Position numbers and translations under genes: made by a program. A stretch of 64,000 nt of DNA, from NCBI GenBank assembly GCA_000620185.1, contig KK211086.1:407331-471330 (forward strand). Reading direction: 5' to 3'. Of the stretch, positions 33,886 to 40,713 are shown in pieces (within the stretch, counting starts at the first letter, position 1; every line of letters begins with the position of its first letter). Under the pieces are notes generated by a model. It searched no databases and was not told the origin of the DNA. It worked only from the letters and a program-made list of their open reading frames with translations. Origin of the DNA: Geodermatophilaceae bacterium URHB0062. Lineage in GTDB: Bacteria; Actinomycetota; Actinomycetes; Mycobacteriales; Geodermatophilaceae.

Positions 33886-34769
33886 TGCAGGCGAACGCGC
33901 GGCCCGGGGTGATCCTCGGGTCCCGCGCGCTGCCCCCGGCGTTCGAGCACCCGCACGCCTCGGAGGAGGCGCGGCTGCTCGCCGAGCAGGGGACGGTGCT
34001 GCGCGCACAGGTCGGGTCCGGCGTGCACGGCACCTCGATCACCGGGCAGGACGATCGCGACGAGATGGGCTTGTGCCTGGAGCCGCCGCGCTTCGTCACG
34101 GGTCTCGCGCGCGTGCCCGCTGGGCGTTCGTCGACGGCCACCGTGGAGTTCGAGCAGTACCACCGGCACACCGTGTGGGACCGGCCGGGCGGCCTGGCCA
34201 ACCGGTCCGGGGCCGGTGACCTCGACGTCGTCATCTACTCCGCGCGCAAGTGGGCGAGGCTCGGGCTCTCGGGCAACCCGTCGGTGTTGTTGCTGCTCTT
34301 CGTGCCGGACGAGGAGGTGGTCTACCGGGACGAGATCGGCGCCGAGCTGACCGCCTCCGCGGACCGGTTCGTCTCCCGCCTCGCGGCCGACCGCTTCCTC
34401 GGCTACCTGCAGGCCCAGAAGGCCGCGATGACGGGTGCGTCGGGAGCGCACACGAACCGCCCGGAACTGGTGCGCGAGCACGGCTACGACACCAAGTACG
34501 CGATGCACGCCCTTCGCCTCGGGCTGCAGGGCATCGAGCTGCTGACGACCGGCCGGATCACGCTGCCGGTCCCCGAGCCGGGTCGCACCTACCTGCGGTC
34601 GGTGCGACGCGGGGAGGTCCCGTTGCCGGAGGTCCTCACGTCGATCGCGGACGTCGAGCGACAGTTGGTCGCGCTTCAGTCCGCTTCGGATGTGCCGGCC
34701 GAGCCCGACCGGGCCTGGGTCGACGATTGGTTGCACCGGTCGTACGAGGCCTTCTGGGCCGGCCTCTGA
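33885..34769 (+). CDS. nucleotidyltransferase superfamily protein (RlaP-like)
   Basis: 294 residues. The pol-beta-type nucleotidyltransferase core is GSGVHGTSITGQDDRDEMGL (glycine loop about 44-50, acidic pair 56-60), followed by a mostly helical C-terminal region with TNRPELVREHGYDTKYAMHA. This matches the RlaP family (putative RNA-repair-associated nucleotidyltransferases) in outline. It transfers an NMP to an unknown acceptor. Coupled to menG by TGATG but functionally unrelated to it, it marks the start of an accessory stretch. Confidence 0.8.
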   Translation: MQANARPGVILGSRALPPAFEHPHASEEARLLAEQGTVLRAQVGSGVHGTSITGQDDRDEMGLCLEPPRFVTGLARVPAGRSSTATVEFEQYHRHTVWDRPGGLANRSGAGDLDVVIYSARKWARLGLSGNPSVLLLLFVPDEEVVYRDEIGAELTASADRFVSRLAADRFLGYLQAQKAAMTGASGAHTNRPELVREHGYDTKYAMHALRLGLQGIELLTTGRITLPVPEPGRTYLRSVRRGEVPLPEVLTSIADVERQLVALQSASDVPAEPDRAWVDDWLHRSYEAFWAGL

Positions 34770-35022
34770 CGCGCGGGACCGCCGACCGGCTCTTCCTTGC
34801 CCTGCTCTTTGAGGGGGGCGCAGGGCGGCTGCGGCGGGCTGACCCAGGTCGCGTCAGAGTGAAGGCCTTGCAGTGCGGCCGGCACCCCGATCAGGGCAGA
34901 CGCGTCCTGCTAGACCAGCGCGTCGGGGGCCATGCCGTCCTGTGGCACCGCCGATTCGTGGAGGTGTGGCTTACCCGAGGCGGCCTTCCGTCCACGAGCC
35001 GGAAATTGTCGTACCCGTCCTC
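34770..35022. other. non-coding gap upstream of the DUF222 gene
   Basis: About 250 bp with no convincing gene: an open frame continuous with the DUF222 gene crosses it but lacks family similarity and is preceded by no ribosome binding site. A 7-bp hairpin GCCCTGC (34799-34805) / GCAGGGC (34820-34826) may terminate the nucleotidyltransferase transcript. GC content falls towards its right end. Confidence 0.4.
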
Positions 35023-35043
35023 TAGTTTCGATCATGTGTTCGA
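35023..35043 (+). promoter_or_regulatory. leaderless promoter overlapped by a LexA (SOS) box
   Basis: TAGTTT (35023-35028) is a -10 box followed by 7 bp and GTG at 35036. Overlapping it is TCGATCATGTGTTCGA (35028-35043), matching the actinobacterial LexA box TCGAACrnnyGTTCGA at every defined position but one. LexA bound here would cover the -10 box, start site and first codons, giving tight repression until DNA damage. Confidence 0.75.
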
Positions 35044-36544
35044 GGGCTTCGGGGTCGGTCTGACCATCACGCAAGTCGGCGTCGACCTGGGCCCGAACCG
35101 GCCGGGGGAGCGCCCGTCCCGGTTGTCGGAGGTCCTGCCGGTCAACGCGTGGCCCGACGCCCAGAAGGCCCTGGAGCTCACCCGGATCCAGCGGTTCCGG
35201 GCCATGCTCGATGCCTACGAGGCGGCGGTGGTCGTCGGCTTCGCCGCCGACCGGCCCGATGCGCTCGACCCAGGGCCTGAGCATCCGGGTGCCGGGCGGG
35301 GAGCTGACGCGCTGTCGCCGATCCCGGGCACGAGCGAGTTCTTCGTCGACGAGCTGGCGGCGGTGACCAACACGTCGGGGCGTATCGCGGGGCGGCTGGC
35401 CGAGGAGTCATACGTGCTGGTGGAGCGACTGCCCGCGGTGTGGGCGGCGCTGGCCGACGGGAACCTGGATCGGCGACGGGCGCAGCTGTTCATCGAGGTG
35501 CTCGGGCCGGCCTCGGACGAGGTCGCGCGCCTGGTGGTGGAGCTCGTGCTCCCGGAGGCGTCCGAGCTGTCGCTGGGCCGCTTGCGGGCACGGCTGACCC
35601 GGGAGCTGCTGGCCGTCGACGCCGATGCCGCGGAGCGGCGCCGGGCGAAGGCGGAGCGGGAGGCCGACGTGCGCCTGTACCCCACGGCGAACGGCATGAG
35701 CATGCTGGCGATCGAGCTGCCTGCACCCCTGGCCGCCGCGTGCTGGTCGACCGTGAACGAGCTGGCCTGGATGCGCAAGAACGATGGGGATCCCCGGCCG
35801 ATCGGGCAGCTTCGGGCAGGAGTGGCCGCCGATCTGATGCTCCGCCCGTGGGACACCAGCAGACCCCCGGTCACGGCCGTCCTTAACGTCGTCGCCCCGC
35901 TGCCCTCGCTGACCGGCGCGGGGGTGGAGCCCGGTGAGGTCGACGGCACCACTATCACGGCCGCGCACGTGCGCGAGCTGCTGATCCAGCTGGACGCCGT
36001 CTGCCCCGGCGGCCTGCAGGCGCCGGCCGGCGGCACTCTCCACATCGCGGTGACCGACGCCGACGGTGCGCTCCTCGCGACCACCAGCCGCCCGGAGCTG
36101 GAACGCATCGCCGCACGCGGCTGCTCCGCCCACCCGGATGCGGCGTGCGGCTGCCCGGTGTTGGGCAAGCCGCCGGCCGTCGACCGCTACCGGCCGAGCC
36201 CGGCGCAGCGGCGGTTCGGCAAGGTGCGGGATCGCACCTGCCGACATCCGTACTGCGGCCAGCCGGTCGCGCGCGTCGACCTGGACCACGTCATCGCGCA
36301 CGCGGACGGCGGCCCGACCGACTGCGACAACCTGTGCTGCCTGTGCCGCCACCATCACCGGCTGAAGACCCTCGCCCCCGGCTGGCGGTTCGTCCTCACC
36401 GACCGAGGCGTGCTGCGGGTCACCACTCCGAGCGGCATCACCCGTACCACCCGACCACCGGGGCTCCGTTCCGGCATCGAGCAACGCGCGCTGCCGGCGC
36501 CACCACCACCGCCCGTGCCACCGGACGAACCGCCACCCTTCTGA
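35036..36544 (+). CDS. DUF222 / HNH endonuclease domain protein (13E12 repeat family)
   Basis: 502 residues from the GTG fixed by the leaderless promoter. The N-terminal two-thirds is the helical DUF222 domain (LTRIQRFRAMLDAYEAAVVV; VERLPAVWAALADGNLDRRR; VLPEASELSLGRLRARLTRE). The C terminus is an HNH nuclease: PYCGQPVARVDLDHVIAHAD, then GGPTDCDNLCCLCRHHHRLK, with Cys pairs for a structural metal. The tail is Pro-rich. These genes are multicopy in actinobacteria and behave as mobile or selfish elements; several mycobacterial members carry LexA boxes, as here. No inverted terminal repeats were found. Biological role unknown. Confidence 0.9.
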   Translation: MFEGFGVGLTITQVGVDLGPNRPGERPSRLSEVLPVNAWPDAQKALELTRIQRFRAMLDAYEAAVVVGFAADRPDALDPGPEHPGAGRGADALSPIPGTSEFFVDELAAVTNTSGRIAGRLAEESYVLVERLPAVWAALADGNLDRRRAQLFIEVLGPASDEVARLVVELVLPEASELSLGRLRARLTRELLAVDADAAERRRAKAEREADVRLYPTANGMSMLAIELPAPLAAACWSTVNELAWMRKNDGDPRPIGQLRAGVAADLMLRPWDTSRPPVTAVLNVVAPLPSLTGAGVEPGEVDGTTITAAHVRELLIQLDAVCPGGLQAPAGGTLHIAVTDADGALLATTSRPELERIAARGCSAHPDAACGCPVLGKPPAVDRYRPSPAQRRFGKVRDRTCRHPYCGQPVARVDLDHVIAHADGGPTDCDNLCCLCRHHHRLKTLAPGWRFVLTDRGVLRVTTPSGITRTTRPPGLRSGIEQRALPAPPPPPVPPDEPPPF

Positions 36545-36574
36545 CCTCCACACGTGTCCTGAAAGGGTGCCGTC

Positions 36575-37228
36575 ATGTCCGGAACCGTGCTGCCCACGGG
36601 AGAGCCGCTCGTCGGTCGGTACGTGCGCCTCGACCTGCTCACCGAGGCGGACCTGCCCGAGATGCATCCGCTCCTGAGCGATCCGGAGATCTACGCCAGT
36701 GGCTACGTCATGCACCGGCGACCGTCCTCGGTCGACGACGCGGTGGCGCTGGCGCGCGAGCGGTTCCTGGCGCAGCAGGGCGGGGCCGACGGCCGGGGCG
36801 GAGGGCGCACCGCCTACGCCATCCGGCTGGTCGCCGACGGAGAGCTCGGCCCGGCCGGCACCCTGGTCGGCACCTCGTCGCTGATGGAGGCGCACCTGGT
36901 CAACGAGAGCATCCATCTCGGGTCGACGCTCTACGGACGCCGCTGGTGGGGCACGCAGGTCAACCCGGAGGCGAAGCTGCTGCTCCTGCGCCACTGCTTC
37001 GGGGCGTGCGGCTTCGGCCGGGTCAAGATCCAGACCGACGCGCTGAACACCCGCTCCCAGGCGGCCATCGCCAAGCTGGGCGCCCGGCGGGAGGGCGTGC
37101 TCCGCCGCGACACGAAGCGCGAGGACGGCAGCTTCCGCGACACGGTCGTCTTCAGCGTGCTCGTGGACGAATGGCCGACGGTCGAGGCCGGTCTGGAGAG
37201 GCGCTGCGGGACTAGCGTCGGTCCATGA
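36575..37228 (+). CDS. GNAT family N-acetyltransferase (RimJ/RimL type)
   Basis: 217 residues. YVRLDLLTEADLPEMHPLLS begins the GNAT fold, STLYGRRWWGTQVNPEAKLL contains the acetyl-CoA loop region, and QTDALNTRSQAAIAKLGARR is the classic RimJ/RimL helix. It acetylates an amine on a protein or small molecule using acetyl-CoA. It lies 30 bp after the DUF222 gene. The last 20 residues overlap the promoter and start of the next miniprotein gene. Confidence 0.9.
   Translation: MSGTVLPTGEPLVGRYVRLDLLTEADLPEMHPLLSDPEIYASGYVMHRRPSSVDDAVALARERFLAQQGGADGRGGGRTAYAIRLVADGELGPAGTLVGTSSLMEAHLVNESIHLGSTLYGRRWWGTQVNPEAKLLLLRHCFGACGFGRVKIQTDALNTRSQAAIAKLGARREGVLRRDTKREDGSFRDTVVFSVLVDEWPTVEAGLERRCGTSVGP
37213..37224 (+). 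promoter_or_regulatory. -10 element of leaderless promoter inside the GNAT gene
   Basis: TAGCGT at 37213-37218, then 6 bp, then ATG at 37225. It uses the same box and spacing as menG and menC, which supports the small downstream reading frame being real. Confidence 0.45.
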
Positions 37229-37371
37229 CGACCCCACCGCCGAGCCCGCAGCCGCCGTCCCCTTCGCCGTCGCCCACCGATCCCTTGCCGCCGCCGACCC
37301 CGGCGCCCTATCCCACGCCCGATCCGGCCGATCCCGCCGCGCCTCCGCCGTCCGGTCCCCAGCCGGTCTGA
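37225..37371 (+). CDS. 48-residue proline-rich miniprotein
   Basis: The frame runs ATG 37225 to TGA 37371, starting in a 4-bp overlap (ATGA) with the GNAT stop and placed behind a leaderless -10 box. Half of the residues (24 of 48) are Pro; the rest are mostly Ser, Thr, Ala and Asp, with no Lys, Arg, Cys, Trp or His. It begins MTTPPPSPQPPSPSPSPTD. Such a chain would form a polyproline II rod. It has no signal peptide or membrane helix. It may be a real miniprotein or a translated leader for the phosphoribosyltransferase 19 bp downstream. High GC content favours Pro codons, so chance is a genuine alternative. Confidence 0.45.
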   Translation: MTTPPPSPQPPSPSPSPTDPLPPPTPAPYPTPDPADPAAPPPSGPQPV

Positions 37372-37390
37372 CGTCAGTCCGCCCGGACCC

Positions 37391-38053
37391 GTGGTGTTCA
37401 CCGGACGGTTCGCGGACCGGCGGGCAGCAGGCCGGGCCCTCGCGGAGCGCCTGTCGACCACGGAGCGCGGACACGTCGTCGTCCTCGGGCTGCCGCGCGG
37501 CGGGGTGATCGTCGCGGCAGAGGTCGCGGCCGCGCTGGCCGCGCCGCTGGACGTGCTCGTCGTCCGCAAGCTCGGCCTGCCCTGGCAGCCGGAGCTGGCC
37601 ATGGGTGCCATCGCCGCGGTCGGCGAGACGGTCGAGACCGTGCGCACCGAGGAGGTCCTCCGGCGCGCGCACGTCGACGACGAGACGTTCGCGGGCGTCC
37701 GCGAACGTGAGCTCGCCGAGTTGCGTCGCCGGGAGCAGGCATACCGGGGCGACCGGCCGGCGCTCACGCTCCGCGGCCGCGCCGTCGTGCTCGTGGACGA
37801 CGGCCTGGCGACGGGCTCCACCATGCGCGCCGCGGTCGTGGCGGTGCGCCGGAACGCCCCGGCCGCGCTCACCGTGGCCATCCCGATCGGCTCGCCGAGG
37901 GCCTGCGCGGCGCTCGAGCCGGACGTCGACGAGTTGGTGTGCCTCTCGGCGCCCCTGTCCTTCCGCGCGGTCGGGCAGGGGTACGTCGACTTCGCTCCCA
38001 CCGGGGACGACGAGGTGAGGACAGCGCTCGCGAAGGTCCCCGGACGACTGTGA
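37391..38053 (+). CDS. phosphoribosyltransferase family protein
   Basis: 220 residues from GTG at 37391. The type I PRTase PRPP motif is VVLVDDGLATGSTMRAAVVA, preceded by VVVLGLPRGGVIVAAEVA and VLVVRKLGLPWQPELAMGAI. Proteins of this group are often annotated as predicted phosphoribosyltransferases next to stress or nucleotide-salvage genes; true substrates are unknown. No good ribosome binding site is visible, so translation may depend on the preceding miniprotein frame. Confidence 0.88.
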   Translation: MVFTGRFADRRAAGRALAERLSTTERGHVVVLGLPRGGVIVAAEVAAALAAPLDVLVVRKLGLPWQPELAMGAIAAVGETVETVRTEEVLRRAHVDDETFAGVRERELAELRRREQAYRGDRPALTLRGRAVVLVDDGLATGSTMRAAVVAVRRNAPAALTVAIPIGSPRACAALEPDVDELVCLSAPLSFRAVGQGYVDFAPTGDDEVRTALAKVPGRL

Positions 38054-38100
38054 CGGAGACCTCTCCGAGGGGGTGCTGTCTCCTTCGTCACACCCGGGCC

Positions 38101-38139
38101 TAGACTCGGAACCGAGAGACCTTGTGAAGCTTTTCACAA
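38101..38139 (+). promoter_or_regulatory. menJ promoter region with perfect Rex operator
   Basis: TTGTGAAGCTTTTCACAA at 38122-38139 is a perfect match to the Rex operator pattern TTGTGAAnnnnTTCACAA, with 7-bp arms identical in both halves. A -10-like TAGACT lies at 38101-38106, which would put the operator at about +10 to +27; a promoter further right cannot be excluded. It should place menJ, and possibly read-through into nuo, under NADH/NAD+ control by the Rex protein encoded at 12.7 kb. Confidence 0.8.
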
Positions 38140-38168
38140 GCGCCGTTGAGTCCGAGGGGGGTGCCGCC

Positions 38169-39440
38169 ATGACCGTCGTGCCGGGCGGTGCCGCTGACGT
38201 GATCGTGGTGGGTGCGGGGCCCGCGGGCTCCAGTGCCGCGTGGTGGTGCGCGCAGGCCGGCCTCGACGCCGTCGTCCTGGAGAAGGCCGCGTTCCCCCGC
38301 GAGAAGGTCTGCGGCGACGGCCTCACGCCGCGCGGGGTCAAGGCGCTCGACGACATGGGCATCGACACCTCCCCCGCGTCCGGCTGGGTCCGGCACAAGG
38401 GCCTGCGCGTGCAGGGCGGTGGCGAGGTCGTGGAGGTCGACTGGCCGACGCTGTCCACGTGGCCGGCCTACAGCGTGGTGCGTCGGCGCAGCGAGCTGGA
38501 CGCCCTGCTCGCCGATCACGCGGCAGCGGCCGGCGCCCGCCTCCACACCGGGGTGACGGTCACCGAGCCGCTGCTCGACGACGCCGGTCGCGTCGTCGGC
38601 GTGCGGGCGGAGTCCGGCCCGGACAAGGAGCCGATCGTCTGGCGCGCGCCGTTGGTCGTCTCCGCGGAAGGGCTGTCGGGGCGACTGGCCAAGTCGCTCG
38701 GCCTGGTCCGGCGTGAGGACCGGCCCCTCGGCGTCGCCGTCCGCCGGTACGTCCGGACGCCGCGCGCCCATGACGACTACCTCGACCTCTCCTTCGACCT
38801 CACCGAGCACGGCCCGTCCCGCGACTCGATGCCCGGCTACGGCTGGGTGTTCGGCATGGGCGACGGGACAGCGAACGTCGGCTTCGGCCTGCTCGACACG
38901 CGGCGCTCCACCGGGGCCGACCACCGGGCGGTCCTGCGCGACTGGCTGGCGACCTTCCCCGCGGAGGACCACCTCGGCGAGGAGTTCGCCGTCACCCCGC
39001 TGCGCGGCGCCGGGCTGCCGATGGCGCTGCACCGCCAGCCCGCCTACACCCGTGGGCTGCTGCTCACCGGCGATGCGGCCGGCACCGTCAACCCGTTCAA
39101 CGGCGAGGGCATCAGCTCCGCGATGGAGACCGGCCGCATGGCGGCGGAGACCGTGGCCGACGCGCTGGCCGTCCCCGCCGGCCCGGCCAGGGAGGCGGTG
39201 CTGCGCCGCTATCCCGCGCGGCTCGGTGCCGCGTACGGCCGCCACCACCGTCTCGGCATGGGCTTCCTGGCCCTGCTGAGCCGCCCGACGGTGGTGCGCC
39301 TCGCCACCGCCCACGGCCTCAAGCGACCGGTCCTCGTGAACGCCGCCCTGCGGTTGATGGGCAACCTCACCGACGGCTGGACCGGCGACGCGACTGATCG
39401 CGTCGTCGCTGCCCTCACCCGACTGGCACCGGCGGTCTGA
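38169..39440 (+). CDS. menJ: geranylgeranyl reductase family flavoprotein, probable menaquinone reductase MenJ
   Basis: 423 residues. FAD-binding GxGxxG motif DVIVVGAGPAGSSAAWWCAQ (about 10-29), then FPREKVCGDGLTPRGVKALD and LLLTGDAAGTVNPFNGEGIS, all typical of the GGR family. The M. tuberculosis homologue in the same position (Rv0561c) is MenJ, which saturates one isoprene unit of menaquinone. GAGGGGG upstream gives a good ribosome binding site. The perfect Rex operator upstream and nuoA 97 bp downstream support a respiratory-quinone role. Confidence 0.88.
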   Translation: MTVVPGGAADVIVVGAGPAGSSAAWWCAQAGLDAVVLEKAAFPREKVCGDGLTPRGVKALDDMGIDTSPASGWVRHKGLRVQGGGEVVEVDWPTLSTWPAYSVVRRRSELDALLADHAAAAGARLHTGVTVTEPLLDDAGRVVGVRAESGPDKEPIVWRAPLVVSAEGLSGRLAKSLGLVRREDRPLGVAVRRYVRTPRAHDDYLDLSFDLTEHGPSRDSMPGYGWVFGMGDGTANVGFGLLDTRRSTGADHRAVLRDWLATFPAEDHLGEEFAVTPLRGAGLPMALHRQPAYTRGLLLTGDAAGTVNPFNGEGISSAMETGRMAAETVADALAVPAGPAREAVLRRYPARLGAAYGRHHRLGMGFLALLSRPTVVRLATAHGLKRPVLVNAALRLMGNLTDGWTGDATDRVVAALTRLAPAV

Positions 39441-39494
39441 CGTGCACAGTTTTACTCAAACGATCCATGTCGACACGTGGCGTGAACGCCTTGC

Positions 39495-39536
39495 CGTTCC
39501 GCGGAACGTGATCGTCCTCACCGTAGGGTGCCCGTG
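39495..39536 (+). promoter_or_regulatory. nuo operon promoter with 14-bp palindrome
   Basis: TAGGGT at 39524-39529 is followed by 7 bp and the nuoA ATG, a leaderless arrangement. CGTTCCGCGGAACG (39495-39508) is a perfect 14-bp palindrome where the -35 box is expected, so the -35 region is poor and an activator or repressor site is likely. A near half-site for Rex (GTGAACGC at 39482-39489) lies just upstream but its partner half is degenerate. Confidence 0.5.
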
Positions 39537-39899
39537 ATGCTCTCGACCTACGTCCCGATCCTCGGGCTCTTCGCGCTGGCCGCCGGTTTCGCGGTCTTCT
39601 CCGTGGCCGTCGCACCGCTGGTCGGACCGCGCCGGTTCAACCGCGCCAAGCTCGACGCCTACGAGTGCGGGATCGAACCGGTGGACCAGCCGCTCACCGG
39701 CGGCCGCTTCCCGGTCAAGTACTACCTGACGGCGATGCTCTTCATCGTCTTCGACATCGAGATCGTCTTCCTCTACCCGTGGGCCGTCGCCAACGACCGG
39801 CTGGGCGTGTTCGGGCTGGTCGAGATGGTCGTGTTCATCGCCACCGTGTTCATCGCGTACGCCTACGTGTGGCGTCGCGGCGGCCTCGAGTGGGACTGA
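39537..39899 (+). CDS. nuoA: NADH-quinone oxidoreductase subunit A
   Basis: 120 residues from ATG 39537, chosen because it is 7 bp after the -10 box (GTGs at 39528 and 39534 are alternatives). Three transmembrane helices; family motifs FNRAKLDAYECGIEP and KYYLTAMLFIVFDIEIVFLY with the membrane acidic residues. Part of the membrane arm near the quinone cavity. Nucleated at the leaderless promoter, followed 14 bp later by nuoB. Confidence 0.95.
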   Translation: MLSTYVPILGLFALAAGFAVFSVAVAPLVGPRRFNRAKLDAYECGIEPVDQPLTGGRFPVKYYLTAMLFIVFDIEIVFLYPWAVANDRLGVFGLVEMVVFIATVFIAYAYVWRRGGLEWD

Positions 39900-39913
39900 C
39901 AGGGGACTAGGAC

Positions 39914-40606
39914 ATGGGACTCGAGGAAAAGCTGCCGGGCGGCGTCCTGCTGACCACCGTCGAGAAGCTGGTCAACTGGACGCGGAAGTCGTCCCTGTGG
40001 CCGGCGACGTTCGGCCTGGCCTGCTGCGCCATCGAGATGATGGCGTCGGGCGCCGGTCGCTACGACCTCGCGCGGTTCGGCATGGAGGTCTTCCGGGCCT
40101 CCCCGCGCCAGGCCGACCTGATGATCGTGGCCGGCCGGGTGAGCCAGAAGATGGCCCCGGTCCTGCGCCAGATCTACGACCAGATGCCCGAGCCGCGCTG
40201 GGTGCTGGCGATGGGCGTCTGCGCCAGCTCGGGCGGCATGTTCAACAACTACGCGATCGTCCAGGGCGTCGACCACATCGTCCCGGTGGACATGTACCTG
40301 CCCGGCTGCCCGCCGCGGCCGGAGATGCTGATGGACGCGATCCTCAAGCTGCACCACAAGATCCAGCACGAGCCCCTCGGTGAGAAGCGGGCCCGCCAGC
40401 TGGAGCGGGACCGCGAGGAGGGCCGCGCGAAGGAGCTGCACATCGAGATGCCCTCGACCGTGCGGGCCGACAAGGACGCCCGCCGCGCCTACGAGGCCGC
40501 CGCCGCCGAGGGGCGCACCGGCCAGTTCCTGATCGAGCAGCGCGACGGCAACGCCGTGCTGCTGCCGGAGGAGCGGCCGGCCGGGCTCGGGAAGGCCTGG
40601 CGATGA
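39914..40606 (+). CDS. nuoB: NADH-quinone oxidoreductase subunit B
   Basis: 230 residues. Holds cluster N2, the last Fe-S centre before quinone: ligands in [25 protein letters not shown] and [13 protein letters not shown]. The first 165 residues are the conserved core; the last 60 are a charged and probably flexible tail ([33 protein letters not shown]) absent from E. coli NuoB. Its stop overlaps a 36-codon mini-ORF that bridges to nuoC. Confidence 0.96.
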   Translation: MGLEEKLPGGVLLTTVEKLVNWTRKSSLWPATFGLACCAIEMMASGAGRYDLARFGMEVFRASPRQADLMIVAGRVSQKMAPVLRQIYDQMPEPRWVLAMGVCASSGGMFNNYAIVQGVDHIVPVDMYLPGCPPRPEMLMDAILKLHHKIQHEPLGEKRARQLERDREEGRAKELHIEMPSTVRADKDARRAYEAAAAEGRTGQFLIEQRDGNAVLLPEERPAGLGKAWR

Positions 40607-40713
40607 CGACAGCCGAGCGAGCATCGCACCCCGCTGGGGGCACCTCCCGCTTGCGGGGGATAGCGACCGAGGAGCGGAACGAGGCCGGAGTCGAGCGGGA
40701 GGTATTGCGATGA
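40603..40713 (+). CDS. 36-codon bridging mini-ORF between nuoB and nuoC
   Basis: ATG 40603 overlaps the nuoB stop (ATGA) and TGA 40711-40713 overlaps the nuoC ATG (ATGA), so the frame exactly fills the gap. The peptide starts [17 protein letters not shown], is basic and Arg/Glu-rich, and resembles nothing known. The flanks carry the 8-bp direct repeat GCGATGAC (40600-40607 and 40707-40714), as if DNA had been inserted into an originally overlapping ATGA junction. Its likely role is to keep ribosomes moving from nuoB to nuoC. Confidence 0.5.
   Translation: MTTAERASHPAGGTSRLRGIATEERNEAGVEREVLR
40642..40703 (+). other. long-range stem masking the nuoC ribosome binding site
   Basis: ACCTCCCGCT (40642-40651) is perfectly complementary to AGCGGGAGGT (40694-40703), which contains the GGGAGG ribosome binding site of nuoC. 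The left arm can instead fold with its neighbour (CCCGC-TT-GCGGG), releasing the site. The segment also resembles GC-rich intergenic hairpin repeats of actinobacteria. Confidence 0.5.

Noticed and set aside
34770-35022. tRNA or other structured RNA in the gap before the DUF222 gene
   Set aside because: Short GC-rich stems exist but no cloverleaf, anticodon arm or T-loop sequence could be assembled.
34250-35035. N-terminal extension of the DUF222 gene back into the nucleotidyltransferase gene
   Set aside because: The frame is open but has no family similarity, and the leaderless promoter with the LexA box fixes the start at 35036.
35408-38458. 1016-codon open frame on the minus strand
   Set aside because: It runs antisense to the DUF222, GNAT, phosphoribosyltransferase and menJ genes, has no recognisable domain and an Arg/Gly/Asp-biased composition; long antisense frames are expected at this GC content.
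39482-39497. Rex-like site directly upstream of nuoA
   Set aside because: The left half GTGAACGC fits but the right half does not (about 11 of 18 positions), so it was kept only as a remark in the promoter entry.
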